Shown here: positions 15,644 through 23,864 of the stretch, piece after piece
Layout of the letters: each line of letters begins with the position of its first letter
Position numbering within the stretch: position 1 is the stretch's first letter
Assembly: GCA_029945445.1 (NCBI GenBank)
Contig: JAQSCO010000053.1
Location: 1-64,000, forward strand
Length of the DNA: 64,000 bases
From: Lacunisphaera sp.
GTDB taxonomy: Bacteria > Verrucomicrobiota > Verrucomicrobiia > Opitutales > Opitutaceae
Direction of reading: 5' to 3'
Made by a program: the position numbers and the translations under genes
The notes under the pieces: model-generated
What the model saw: the letters and a program-made list of their open reading frames with translations, nothing else
The model's database searches: none
What the model was told of the DNA's origin: nothing

Positions 15644-16100
15644 GGAATTTCTCCAGTTGTTCGCGCAGGCCGGCGACGGTGCCGCGGAGCTGGCGCAGCT
15701 CGTCCTGCTGGGCGCGCGACTGTTTTTCGAGCTGGTCGGCGTTTTCCTGGCGAAGCCGCTCGAGTTCGTCGCGCAGCAGCTGGATGGTGCCGTGCAACTG
15801 GCGGGCCTCGTCATGGCCGGCGGCGACGGCGGCCTGCACGGCCTCCGCCTTGGTGATCCCGAGCGCCTGCAGCTCGTCGCGGAGGGAGGCCGCGGTGGTG
15901 CGCAGCTGGCGGGCCTCGTCCTGCGCGGTGGTCACGGCGGCCTGCACGGCCTCGTCGCGCGAGGCCTGCACGCGCTCCAGCTCGGTGCGGAGCGCCTGGA
16001 TGGTGTCGCGCAGCTGCCGGAGCTCGCGCTGCGCGAGGAGCAACGCGGGGTTTTCGTCGGCTTCGAGGCCTTGGAGCGGGTTCAAGAGCGCCTTATCCAC
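15633..16100 (-). CDS. coiled-coil protein of four exact 36-residue repeats
   Basis: Protein of 155 residues, almost all coiled coil. The triplet RQL recurs at residues 28, 64, 100 and 136, an exact 36-residue period, with (D/E)E(A/L)RQL...LR(D/T)EL in each unit. The block EAVQAAV is repeated at residues 50 and 86. Such a period fits two hendecads plus two heptads. The gene overlaps the start of the adenylate cyclase gene by 11 bases, so the two are probably made together and may interact, for example as a scaffold or dimerisation partner. I do not recognise a named family, and there is no signal peptide. Confidence 0.75.
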   Translation of the reverse strand: MDKALLNPLQGLEADENPALLLAQRELRQLRDTIQALRTELERVQASRDEAVQAAVTTAQDEARQLRTTAASLRDELQALGITKAEAVQAAVAAGHDEARQLHGTIQLLRDELERLRQENADQLEKQSRAQQDELRQLRGTVAGLREQLEKFHGR

Positions 16101-16152
16101 AGACGGTCAGCTTCCGCGGCAGCGCGCGCGCGGGCAAGCCGAGAATGCGGCC

Positions 16153-16214
16153 GGTGGAGCGGCCTGACCTCAGGACGCTTTTCGAAAAACGCGCTGGGGT
16201 CAGCGCGTTCCACC
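16153..16214. repeat. GGTGGA...TCCACC palindromic repeat
   Basis: The ends GGTGGAGCG and CGCGTTCCACC enclose CGCTTTTCGAAAAACGCG, a hairpin, and CTGACCTCAGG / CTGGGGTCAG. The repeat at 22205-22276 shares the GGTGGA(A)C(C)TGACC opening and CTCCACC end. It fills the gap between the PhoH gene and the coiled-coil gene; its right end lies one base from the PhoH stop codon. Confidence 0.6.
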
Positions 16215-16215
16215 C

Positions 16216-17745
16216 TTACAGCAGGTCGGCCGCGAGCTCGGCGAGCTTGGAGCGCTCGCCCTTCGACAGCTTCACGTGCGCGGCGAGCGTGTGGCCCTTC
16301 ATCCGGTTGTGGCAGTAGACGAGGCCGTTGCTGCGCGAGTCGACGTAGGGGTTGTCGATCTGCGCCGGGTCGCCGATGAGCACGAGCTTGGAGCTCTCGG
16401 AAATGCGGGTGATGACGGTCTTGACCTCGTGCGGCGTGAGCTGCTGGGCCTCGTCGAGGATGAAGAAGCGGCGCGCGATCGAGCGGCCGCGGATGAAGCA
16501 GAGCGCCTCGATCTCGACGACACCGTTCTTGATGAGCCGCTCGTAGGGCTTGATGGGCGGGATCCCGTTGCCGTTGCCGCCGTGGCTGTGCTGCGGCGCG
16601 GTCATGGACTGGAGCACGTCGTCGTGTTTCTTCTTTTTCTTGCCGGTCTTCTTGCTGAGGAACTGCGGCTCCTTCTGCGGCTTCGATGGCATGAGCACCT
16701 CGAGCGCGTCGTGGTAGGGCTGCAGCCAGGGCTTCATCTTTTCCTCGAGCGTGCCGGGCAGGAAGCCGATGTCCTTGCCCAGCGCGATGACCGGGCGGGA
16801 GATCGAGAGGCCGTCGTAGCGGGAGTTCTCGTCGGTCGTCTGGAAGAGCGCGCAGGCGGTGGAGAGGAGCGTCTTGCCGGTGCCGGCCTTGCCGAAGCAC
16901 GTGACGAGCGCGATGCTGTCGTCCATCAGGGCGTCGACGAAGAACTGCTGCTCGAGGTTGCGCGGCCGGATCGGGATGCCGCCGGGGGCCTTGACGAAAT
17001 CGGGAATGTGCAGGCGGCGGACGACACCCTTGCCATAGTAACGGCCGGGCATCGTCTTGCCCTCGGGGGTCATGAGCAGGCAGTATTCATTGAGGTAAAG
17101 CTTCGCGGCCACGTCCTCGGCCAGCTCGAGTTCACCCTCGGAGCAGAAGCGCTGCATCTCATAGACATCGAGCGCGATTGTCTGGTAGTCGCCCTCGTCG
17201 GTGTCGGCCTCGGGCACCTTGTCGTTGAGGTAGTCCTGCGCCTCGAGGCCGACGGCGCGGGCCTTGAGCTGCACGTTGACGTCCTTGGTGACGAGGATGG
17301 TCGGCGGCGGATTGGTCTCCTGCACGAAGAGGGCGCTCGCGATGATGCGGTTGTCCTTCTTGGTGAAGTCGGACAGCACGGCGCGCAGGCGCTGCATGGC
17401 CGGCGACGACCAGTTGTTCTCCACCAGGTAGCGGTTGATGATGACGGAGAGCGTGCCCCCGCTGGGCAGCTTGACGCCCTCGTGCATCGAGCGCGAGTCC
17501 GGCAGCAGCTCCTGCAGGATGCGGTGCACGCGGCGGGCATTGCGGCCGCGCTCCGTGGACTGCTCGCTTTTGATCGCATCGAGCTCCTCAAGAACCTCGA
17601 CGGGAATCGCCAGGTTGTTGTCCTCGAATTTGTAGATCGACTGGGGGTCGTGCAGCAGAACGTTCGTGTCCAAAACGTAGGTCTTGACCCTAACCTCTAC
17701 GTAATGCTGCGGTGAATTTTGAACCGAGCTTATGGTGTTTTCCAT
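16216..17745 (-). CDS. PIN-PhoH family ATPase/ribonuclease
   Basis: Protein of 509 residues. The N-terminal PIN domain (about 20-160) begins VLDTNVLLHDPQSIYKFED and carries further acidic residues (EELDAIKS, DNRIIASAL). The C-terminal PhoH ATPase has Walker A GKAGTGKT (about residue 285), and Walker B in RRFFILDEAQQLTPHE, followed by IGDPAQIDNPYVDSRSNGL. PIN-PhoH proteins are RNA-unwinding ribonucleases in mycobacteria, and this full-length fusion probably has the same role. A linker of about 35 residues with KKTGKKKKKHDD and SHGGNGNG splits the ATPase region between the Walker A and B parts. Unusual in its length, the insert may be a flexible loop. Confidence 0.9.
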   Translation of the reverse strand: MENTISSVQNSPQHYVEVRVKTYVLDTNVLLHDPQSIYKFEDNNLAIPVEVLEELDAIKSEQSTERGRNARRVHRILQELLPDSRSMHEGVKLPSGGTLSVIINRYLVENNWSSPAMQRLRAVLSDFTKKDNRIIASALFVQETNPPPTILVTKDVNVQLKARAVGLEAQDYLNDKVPEADTDEGDYQTIALDVYEMQRFCSEGELELAEDVAAKLYLNEYCLLMTPEGKTMPGRYYGKGVVRRLHIPDFVKAPGGIPIRPRNLEQQFFVDALMDDSIALVTCFGKAGTGKTLLSTACALFQTTDENSRYDGLSISRPVIALGKDIGFLPGTLEEKMKPWLQPYHDALEVLMPSKPQKEPQFLSKKTGKKKKKHDDVLQSMTAPQHSHGGNGNGIPPIKPYERLIKNGVVEIEALCFIRGRSIARRFFILDEAQQLTPHEVKTVITRISESSKLVLIGDPAQIDNPYVDSRSNGLVYCHNRMKGHTLAAHVKLSKGERSKLAELAADLL

Positions 17746-17842
17746 CGCGTGGATAACTTGTGAATAACGAATGCATCCGCTTGGCCGCTTTGTAAATGCA
17801 GTAATTGCAAATTTGTGAAAAATCCCGGTGACGGACCTCGCC

Positions 17843-18151
17843 TCACCGGTCGGCGCCCGGTGACGGCTTCTTCGGCTTGGGCGGCGGCCCCCAGAGCCGG
17901 ATGATGTGCTCGGCGAGGTTCAGCAGGCTCACCCGGCGCAGGCCACCGGGACTCAGTTGCCGCAAGCGCGGCACATGCGGGGAGCGCTCGACAAAGTGGT
18001 CCCACAACTCGCGCTCCAGATTGCGCGCCGCCTCGCCCGGCGGCAGACTCACGCGCGCGGCTTCCACCACTTTGCCCTGCCAGTGCCGGCGCTCATCGGG
18101 CTGGCTTTCCCAATAGTCGAAAAGGGCTTGTTCGTAGCGATTAAGGCTCAT
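17843..18151 (-). CDS. small conserved hypothetical protein
   Basis: Basic cytoplasmic protein of 102 residues starting at the ATG at 18151 (MSLNRYEQALFDYWESQPDERRHWQGKV...). It is predicted mostly helical, with LERELWDHFVERSPHVPRLRQLSPGGLRRVSLLNLAEHIIRLWGPPPKPKKPSPG. I do not know the family. The length, composition and lack of a credible alternative frame support it being real. It is divergent from the coiled-coil membrane gene at 18243. Confidence 0.6.
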   Translation of the reverse strand: MSLNRYEQALFDYWESQPDERRHWQGKVVEAARVSLPPGEAARNLERELWDHFVERSPHVPRLRQLSPGGLRRVSLLNLAEHIIRLWGPPPKPKKPSPGADR

Positions 18152-18242
18152 GGAAGGGTTGTTTTTGCGGTAGAGGACGGCATTGCTTTTGAACATTCAC
18201 CTGCTATGGGTGTCTGCGCACACCTTCAACCTCACACACCCT

Positions 18243-19061
18243 ATGTGGCAAAAGCTTAAAGAACAAATCCCCGCGATCATCCTGACGGCCGCCCTCATCA
18301 TTGGCGCTGCTTTCTGGTTCACCCAGAAGACCGTGGCCGAAATGACGGCCAAGCAAAACGCCGAGATCACGGCCCTGCGCGAGCAGACCAATGCCGAGAT
18401 GAAGGCCTCCGCCGAGGAGACCCGCCGCCACATCGAGTCGGTCAACCAGCTCCTCAAGGACGCGATTTCCAAGCGCGCCGCGGACGTCTTCATGACCGAC
18501 GAGGAAGTCGCCAAGCTCAACGAGCAGAAGGTGAATCAACTCGCCGAGGCCATTGCCAAGAAGGTCATGCCCTACGGCGCGAACATCCCGAAGACCCCCG
18601 AGGAAGCCGAGAAGCTGCAGAACGAGCAGGTCGACAAGGTTGGCAGCCGCCTCGCCGAGAAGATCTCGCCCATCCTCGCCGAGATGTCCAAGGACCAGCA
18701 CATGACGCAGGAGTCCATCAACGCCTACAGCCAGCGCATCACCGACCAGATCAGCGGCGTGCTCACCTCCGAGATGTCCCGCAACCAGGAGCTTAACACC
18801 CAGTTGCTGACCTCACAGGCCGTCGCGCAGGACGCCATGAAGCTCTCGCATGAGATCACCGCCCTCTACCTGAGCTCCTTCAAGGACCAGGGCCTCATCA
18901 CCCGCATCCTCTCGCTGCCGGCCAACGTCGTGCGCGACGCGGCCAACATGAGCATCGTCAACAGCTCCGACCGCAAGAAGATGGAGGAGCGCCTCGTGAA
19001 CGAGATGAACGCCCTCGAGAAGCGCCTTTCGGACGTGCAGGCCGCCACGCCCAAGAAGTAA
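18243..19061 (+). CDS. membrane-anchored coiled-coil protein
   Basis: Protein of 272 residues. One N-terminal membrane helix (IPAIILTAALIIGAAFWF, about residues 9-26) is followed by about 230 residues of mostly helical coiled coil (TVAEMTAKQNAEITALREQT..., KVNQLAEAIAKKVMPYG). No enzymatic motif is visible. It looks like a periplasmic or cytoplasmic-face structural or envelope-organising protein. The ATG at 18243 is preferred over an upstream in-frame ATG at 18183, since the extra 20 residues are not protein-like. A strong terminator follows directly. Confidence 0.75.
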   Translation: MWQKLKEQIPAIILTAALIIGAAFWFTQKTVAEMTAKQNAEITALREQTNAEMKASAEETRRHIESVNQLLKDAISKRAADVFMTDEEVAKLNEQKVNQLAEAIAKKVMPYGANIPKTPEEAEKLQNEQVDKVGSRLAEKISPILAEMSKDQHMTQESINAYSQRITDQISGVLTSEMSRNQELNTQLLTSQAVAQDAMKLSHEITALYLSSFKDQGLITRILSLPANVVRDAANMSIVNSSDRKKMEERLVNEMNALEKRLSDVQAATPKK

Positions 19062-19083
19062 GCCTAGGTTTCGTTTTTAGCCC

Positions 19084-19116
19084 AAGGCCGCACCGCAGGG
19101 TGCGGCCTTATTATTT
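19084..19116 (+). terminator. Rho-independent terminator
   Basis: Perfect 11-bp stem AAGGCCGCACC / GGTGCGGCCTT with a short GCAG loop (19084-19109), then ATTATTT. It lies 20 bases after the stop of the coiled-coil gene. Confidence 0.85.
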
Positions 19117-19138
19117 GCGGCCTGGGCGGAGAGGGCTT

Positions 19139-20275
19139 ATGCCCCGGCTGCATCGCATGAGTTCGCTGCAGCTCGATCCCGCCACCGCCCGCCGCTTCAT
19201 GCGCCGGGCACTGCTGCTCGACGCGCCCGTGCCGGACGTCGCCACCGCCCTCGCCCACCACGGTTTCATCCAGATCGATCCGATCAACATCGCCGGGCGC
19301 ATGCACGACCACATTCTTCGCCACCGCGTGGCCGGTTATGCCGAGGGCGGGTTGATGCGCCATCTGCATGGTGGCCCCGCGCCGCGGCCCGCCGCGCAGC
19401 GCACCGCCTTCGAGCACCACATTCCCACGGCCAATATCCTCGTCGCGTTCCCCCTCGACGCCTGGCCGCACCTGCTCGCCGTCATGCGCTCGCGCACGCG
19501 CCACCACGGAGCCTGGTCCGGCAAGCTCTCCCCGCGGCAGAAGGAACTCGCCCCGCAACTGCTTGCCGAGATCACCGCACGCGGCCCGCTTAGCTCGGAA
19601 GACTTCGCGGACACCGGCCGCTCGCGCCACGTCTGGGGCGCGGCGACCCAGGCCAAGGCGGCGTTGCAAAAGCTCTTCTTCCACGGCCGCCTGCTCATCG
19701 CCCGCCGGGGCGCCGCCAACCGGCGCTACTATGACCTGCCCGAACGCGTCCTCCCCGCCGCCGTGCTCAATGCGCCCGAACCAACGGCCGCCGCGACCGC
19801 CCGCTGGGAAATCCTTCTGAAGTTCCGCCAGCGCCGGCTCGTCCGGCTCAAGCGCGGCGAGTTGCCGCACGTCGCCGATATCGTCCAGCGCGTCGACGTG
19901 GAGGGTTGCCCGCCACTCTACTGCCTGGAATCCGACCTGCCGATGCTGTCAGAAATCCAAAATCGAGAATCCAAAATCGAGAATGGGACGCCGCTCCTCC
20001 TCGCGCCCCTCGATCCCCTGATCTACGACCGCCGCGTCACGTCCGCGCTCTGGAAATTCGACTACACCTGGGAGGTCTACACCCCGCCGCACAAGCGCCG
20101 GCGCGGCTACTACGCCCTGCCTGTCCTCGCCGGCACGGAGATCGTCGGCCACATCGACCCCAAGGCCGATCGTCCCGCGCGCAAGCTCCGCATCATGGCG
20201 CGCACGGTGAAACGCGGCCACAAGGTCGCGCCCGCGCTGGACCAGCTGGCCCGCTGGCTGGGCCTGCGCCGCTGA
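19139..20275 (+). CDS. ycaQ: YcaQ/AlkX-type winged-helix DNA glycosylase
   Basis: Protein of 378 residues of the HTH_42 family, whose characterised members open DNA interstrand crosslinks and remove bulky alkylated bases. The core FIQIDPINIAGRMHDHILRHRV contains a Q-x-D motif, as in the AlkX/YcaQ branch rather than AlkZ (QxQ). Winged-helix repeats follow, and the C-terminal DPLIYDRRVTSALWKFDYTWEVYTPPHKRRRGYY is strongly conserved. The start is the ATG at 19139, with GGCGGAGAGGG just upstream. Residues around 272-283 (SEIQNRESKIENG) are encoded by a simple direct repeat inserted in frame (see 19955-19986). RecQ follows about 95 bases later, making a repair-themed pair. Confidence 0.85.
   Translation: MPRLHRMSSLQLDPATARRFMRRALLLDAPVPDVATALAHHGFIQIDPINIAGRMHDHILRHRVAGYAEGGLMRHLHGGPAPRPAAQRTAFEHHIPTANILVAFPLDAWPHLLAVMRSRTRHHGAWSGKLSPRQKELAPQLLAEITARGPLSSEDFADTGRSRHVWGAATQAKAALQKLFFHGRLLIARRGAANRRYYDLPERVLPAAVLNAPEPTAAATARWEILLKFRQRRLVRLKRGELPHVADIVQRVDVEGCPPLYCLESDLPMLSEIQNRESKIENGTPLLLAPLDPLIYDRRVTSALWKFDYTWEVYTPPHKRRRGYYALPVLAGTEIVGHIDPKADRPARKLRIMARTVKRGHKVAPALDQLARWLGLRR
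19955..19986. repeat. in-frame direct repeat inside ycaQ
   Basis: Two copies of aatccaaaatcgag in a row, followed by aatgg, lie inside the ycaQ-like reading frame and encode a polar segment (IQNRESKIENG). AT-rich units of this kind look like dispersed intergenic repeats, not native coding sequence. The frame is preserved. Confidence 0.7.
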
Positions 20276-20330
20276 TTTTCGTCGGCCGAAAATCCCGCCT
20301 GATTTCAGGCCAATTTTCCCGCGCTGGAAG
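20275..20330. repeat. small hairpin pair
   Basis: GATTTTCG-tcgg-CCGAAAATC (20275-20295) is followed by GCCTGA-ttT-CAGGC, in the gap between ycaQ and recQ. The first hairpin starts at the last base of the ycaQ stop codon. There is no T tract, so a terminator role is doubtful. Confidence 0.5.
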
Positions 20331-20369
20331 CTTGCCGGCCGCGAAGGTGCCCACGCACACTGGCCGCTC

Positions 20370-22199
20370 GTGGACGACCTTCTCCTCACTTTAAAGACCA
20401 CCTTCGGCTACAACGCCTTCCGCCCGCTCCAGCGCGAGATCATCGAGGCCACCCTCGCGGACCGCGACGTCTTCGCCCTGCTGCCCACCGGCGGCGGCAA
20501 GTCGCTCTGCTTCCAACTCCCCGCCCTGCAGCGCCCCGGCCTGACCGTCGTCGTCTCGCCGCTAATCGCGCTGATGAAGGACCAGGTGGACCAACTCCAG
20601 GCCGCCGGCGTCGCCGCCACTTACCTGAACTCTTCCCTCGACGCCGACGAATCGCGCTCGCGCCTCGCCGGCCTGCACCGCGGCGAGTGGCGCCTGCTCT
20701 ACGTTGCGCCCGAGCGCCTCATGCTCGACAACTGGCAGGAGAACCTGAAGGCGTGGAACGTCACCGCCCTCGCCATCGACGAGGCCCATTGCGTCTCCGA
20801 ATGGGGCCACGACTTCCGCCCCGAATACCGCCAGCTCGCGAAATTGCGTGATCTCCTGCCCGGCGTGCCCGTCATGGCGCTCACCGCCACCGCAACCGAC
20901 CGCGTGCGCGCCGACATCATCAAGCACCTCAAGCTGCGCGACCCCGCCACCTTCGTCGCCAGCTTCAACCGCCCGAACCTCTCTTACCGCGTCATCCCGA
21001 AGGATCAGCCGCTGAAACAGATCGTCGGCTTCGTCCACGCGCGCGAGACCGAGAGCGGCATCATCTACTGCGCCAGCCGCGCCACCACGGAGCGCGTGGC
21101 CGAGACCCTCGCGGGCAAGGGCTACGCCGCCCGCCCCTACCACGCCGGCCTCGACGCCGCCGCGCGCTCCCGCAACCAGGAGCTCTTTCTCCGCGACGAA
21201 ACGCGCATCATCTGCGCGACGATCGCCTTCGGCATGGGCATCAACAAGCCCAACGTCCGCTGGGTCATCCACCACGACCTGCCGAAGAACATCGAGGGCT
21301 ATTACCAGGAGACCGGCCGCGCCGGGCGCGACGGCCTGCCGGGCGACTGCCTGCTGCTTTTCAGCGCCGGCGACATCGCGAAGCAGACGCACTTTCTCGA
21401 CGAGATCACCAACGAGCACGAGCAGCAGGTCGCCCGCGCGCAGCTCCGCCAGATCGTGCACTACGCCGAAAGCAGCAGCTGCCGTCGCGCGGAGCTGCTC
21501 GCTTACTTCGGGGAGAAATTCCCGCCCGCCAACTGCGGCGCCTGCGATAACTGCCTCGAACCGCGCGAGACCTACGACGGCACGATCGTTGCGCAGAAAT
21601 TCCTCTCCTGCGTCTACCGCATCCAGCAGCACGGCCGCTTCAGTGTGGGCCTGAACCACCTCGTCGAGGTGCTCACCGGCGCCGACACCGACAAGATCCG
21701 CCGCTGGGGCCACGACCGCCTCACCACCTACGGCATCGGCCAGGACATGTCGCGTCCGCAGTGGGCCGCCATCGGCCGCGAGCTGATGCGCCTCGGCCAC
21801 CTCGCCGTCGCCGAGGGCGAGTTCGCCACGCTGGAACTCACCGACACCGGTCGGCAACTGCTCCGCGCCCGCACGCCGATCACGCTGACGAAACCCATGA
21901 ACCTGCCGAAGGCGAAGCGCGTCGCCCGCCGTGAGGGCGACATCGCCTGCGACGAGATCCTTTTCGAGCGCCTGCGCGCGCTGCGCAAGCGCCTCGCCGA
22001 CGAACGCAAGGTGCCGGCCTATGTTGTCTTTGGCGACACCACCCTGCGCCAGATGGCCCGCGAATACCCGACGACCGTCGGCGCGATGGAGGGCATCTCG
22101 GGCGTCGGCGATAAGAAGCGCGCCGAGTTCGGCGACATCTTCGCCCGCGCCGTCGCGGAATTCCTCGAGAACAACCCGCGGATCACGTTCAGCGAGTGA
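20370..22199 (+). CDS. recQ: ATP-dependent DNA helicase RecQ
   Basis: Full-length RecQ of 609 residues, a 3'-5' DNA helicase of recombination and repair. In order: TGGGKSLCFQLPAL (Walker A), AIDEAHCVSEWGHDFRPEY (motif II with the RecQ aromatic loop), TATATDRV (motif III), SFNRPNLSYRV, AFGMGINKPNVRWVIH, and QETGRAGRDGLPGDCLL (motif VI). The four-Cys zinc site follows in SSCRRAELLAYFGE...NCGACDNCL, then a winged helix, and an HRDC domain at the end (FERLRALRKRLADERKVPAYVVF). The start is a GTG at 20370. All catalytic motifs are intact. Confidence 0.96.
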   Translation: MDDLLLTLKTTFGYNAFRPLQREIIEATLADRDVFALLPTGGGKSLCFQLPALQRPGLTVVVSPLIALMKDQVDQLQAAGVAATYLNSSLDADESRSRLAGLHRGEWRLLYVAPERLMLDNWQENLKAWNVTALAIDEAHCVSEWGHDFRPEYRQLAKLRDLLPGVPVMALTATATDRVRADIIKHLKLRDPATFVASFNRPNLSYRVIPKDQPLKQIVGFVHARETESGIIYCASRATTERVAETLAGKGYAARPYHAGLDAAARSRNQELFLRDETRIICATIAFGMGINKPNVRWVIHHDLPKNIEGYYQETGRAGRDGLPGDCLLLFSAGDIAKQTHFLDEITNEHEQQVARAQLRQIVHYAESSSCRRAELLAYFGEKFPPANCGACDNCLEPRETYDGTIVAQKFLSCVYRIQQHGRFSVGLNHLVEVLTGADTDKIRRWGHDRLTTYGIGQDMSRPQWAAIGRELMRLGHLAVAEGEFATLELTDTGRQLLRARTPITLTKPMNLPKAKRVARREGDIACDEILFERLRALRKRLADERKVPAYVVFGDTTLRQMAREYPTTVGAMEGISGVGDKKRAEFGDIFARAVAEFLENNPRITFSE

Positions 22200-22204
22200 A
22201 TCCG

Positions 22205-22276
22205 GGGTGGAACCTGACCCCCGGGCCGCTTTTCCCCAGCTCGCGCCACGCAGCCCGCCCGGAGGCCGGGCTCCAC
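22205..22276. repeat. GGTGGA...CTCCACC palindromic repeat
   Basis: Opens GGGGTGGAACCTGACCCCCGGG and closes with GGCCGGGCTCCACC, with pairing ends GGTGGA(A)CC / GG(G)CTCCACC. It lies between the convergent recQ and M20 genes. Related in ends and size to 16153-16214. Confidence 0.6.
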
Positions 22277-22284
22277 CTTCCGGC

Positions 22285-23820
22285 TCACGGCATCGTCATC
22301 AGCGCCGCGTAGGTCTCCATGCTGTCCCAGAGATAGTCCACGCGCATGTTCTCGTTCTCCGCGTGCTGGTTGTTGTCGTAATTCGCCACCGGCACCGTGA
22401 TGACATTCGCGCCGAGCACCTCCTGGATAACCGCGAGCGGCAGGCTGCCGCCATTCGTGGGGATCTTCATGACCGGCTCGCTGGTCGTCGACTGCACGGC
22501 CGCGATGACGGCCTGCGCGACGGGCAGACTGAGCGGGGTGCGCTGGGCGTTGTAACCCGTGTCGACCTCAACCTTGATAAGTTTGACGAACTCCGCGCGC
22601 TCCGCGTCGGTCGGTTCGTGGTCGATCACGTGCCAGCCCTGTGCCGTCATGTGCTCCTTGACGCGTTGCACCTGCTTTTGCCAGTCGATGCCGAGCACCA
22701 CCCGCAGGTCGAGCGTGGCCCGCGCGACCGCCGGGATGATATTGGTGGCCGTCTTGCCGATGTTGGCCGCCGCGATGCCGTTGATGTTGAGCGTCGGCAG
22801 CTCGAAGCCCTCGAGCAGCGACCGCCCCGGCACCTCGGGCTCTTTCAGGCCGAGTTCCTGCAGCAGCGCGGCGTCGGTGAAAGACGCCTCCTTGATCGCG
22901 ATGCGCTCCGACTCGGAGAACTGCACGTAGTCGTCGTAGAAGCCCTTGATGAGCACGCGGCCGTTGTCGTCCTTCATGCTCGAGATCAGCGACACGAGCC
23001 GCATGGCGGGGTTGGGCGCGAAGTTGCCCATGTTGCCGCTGTGCAGCGGGCGCTTGGCCCCGTAGGCGGTCAGCTGCATGTTCACGTCGCCGCGGACGCC
23101 GAAGATCACGAGCTTGCGGCCCGAGACATGGCGCGCGCCGTCGCAGATGATCCACAGGTCGCTCTGCAGCTTGGCCCGGTGCAGCTCCATGATCTCGCCG
23201 AGATGCGTCGAGCCCTTCTCCTCCTCGCCCTCGAACAGGAACTTCACGTTCACCGTCGGCCGGCCGCCGGTCTTCACCAGGGCGTCGTAGCCGTTGAGGA
23301 TGGCGAACACGCCGTCCTTGTCGTCCGCGCTGGCGCGGCCGTTGATGCGCCACGCAGGGTTGATGGCATCGCCCGGCTTCCACTCGGTGACGATCTTGCC
23401 GCCGCGCACGAGCGGGGCGGTGAGAAAGACCGGCTGCCACGGGTCGAGGCCCTCGGCCCAGTCCTTCGGGTTGACCGGCTGCCCGTCGTAATGCGCGTAG
23501 AAGACCACCGTGCGCGTCGCGCCCGGCACCTTGACCTCGGCGAAGACCGCAGGATTGGTCGCGGAGGTTTTGCCCTCCAGCAACTCCGCGGCGAGACCGC
23601 GCCGCTTCATCATGGCAAGGAGGAACTCGGCGTTGCGCCGGATGTTCGGCTGGTCGGCGTCGACGTTCGGAATGCTGACGAACTCGCGGAACTCCGCGAT
23701 CAGCTCCTGTTCGTGGGCGACGCGGTGGGCCCGCACCGCGTCCTGCCGGGGGCTGGCCGCGGCCGCCGTGGACAACAAGGCCCACACCGCCGCGCCGAGG
23801 GAGAATCGCGTGAACTTCAT
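22285..23820 (-). CDS. secreted M20 family dipeptidase
   Basis: Metallopeptidase of 511 residues with a signal peptide (MKFTRFSLGAAVWALLSTAAAA). The di-zinc ligands are visible: His and Asp in VVFYAHYDGQPVN, Asp in GRASADDKDGVFA, and the catalytic Glu pair in FLFEGEEEKGS. The inserted dimerisation domain and the final ligand His in NNQHAENENMRVDYL are also present. It resembles M20 dipeptidases (PepV/CNDP-like) that cleave short peptides, here in the periplasm. The ATG at 23820 begins the signal peptide; upstream codons are spurious. It is divergent from the MmeI-like fragment. Confidence 0.92.
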   Translation of the reverse strand: MKFTRFSLGAAVWALLSTAAAASPRQDAVRAHRVAHEQELIAEFREFVSIPNVDADQPNIRRNAEFLLAMMKRRGLAAELLEGKTSATNPAVFAEVKVPGATRTVVFYAHYDGQPVNPKDWAEGLDPWQPVFLTAPLVRGGKIVTEWKPGDAINPAWRINGRASADDKDGVFAILNGYDALVKTGGRPTVNVKFLFEGEEEKGSTHLGEIMELHRAKLQSDLWIICDGARHVSGRKLVIFGVRGDVNMQLTAYGAKRPLHSGNMGNFAPNPAMRLVSLISSMKDDNGRVLIKGFYDDYVQFSESERIAIKEASFTDAALLQELGLKEPEVPGRSLLEGFELPTLNINGIAAANIGKTATNIIPAVARATLDLRVVLGIDWQKQVQRVKEHMTAQGWHVIDHEPTDAERAEFVKLIKVEVDTGYNAQRTPLSLPVAQAVIAAVQSTTSEPVMKIPTNGGSLPLAVIQEVLGANVITVPVANYDNNQHAENENMRVDYLWDSMETYAALMTMP

Positions 23821-23864
23821 GGGGAAAAGTGGGTCTACACTTGGCCTGCCTTCCGGTTTAGGCA

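Noticed and set aside
13169-15856. Long open frame of 895 codons on the plus strand
   Set aside because: It lies opposite the GAF-PAS adenylate cyclase, whose motifs are unambiguous. The plus frame is a GC-codon shadow with low-complexity Arg/Val/Leu/Asp content.
15633-16100. CRISPR-like or tandem DNA repeat
   Set aside because: The periodicity is at the protein level (36 residues); the DNA units are diverged and have no spacers.
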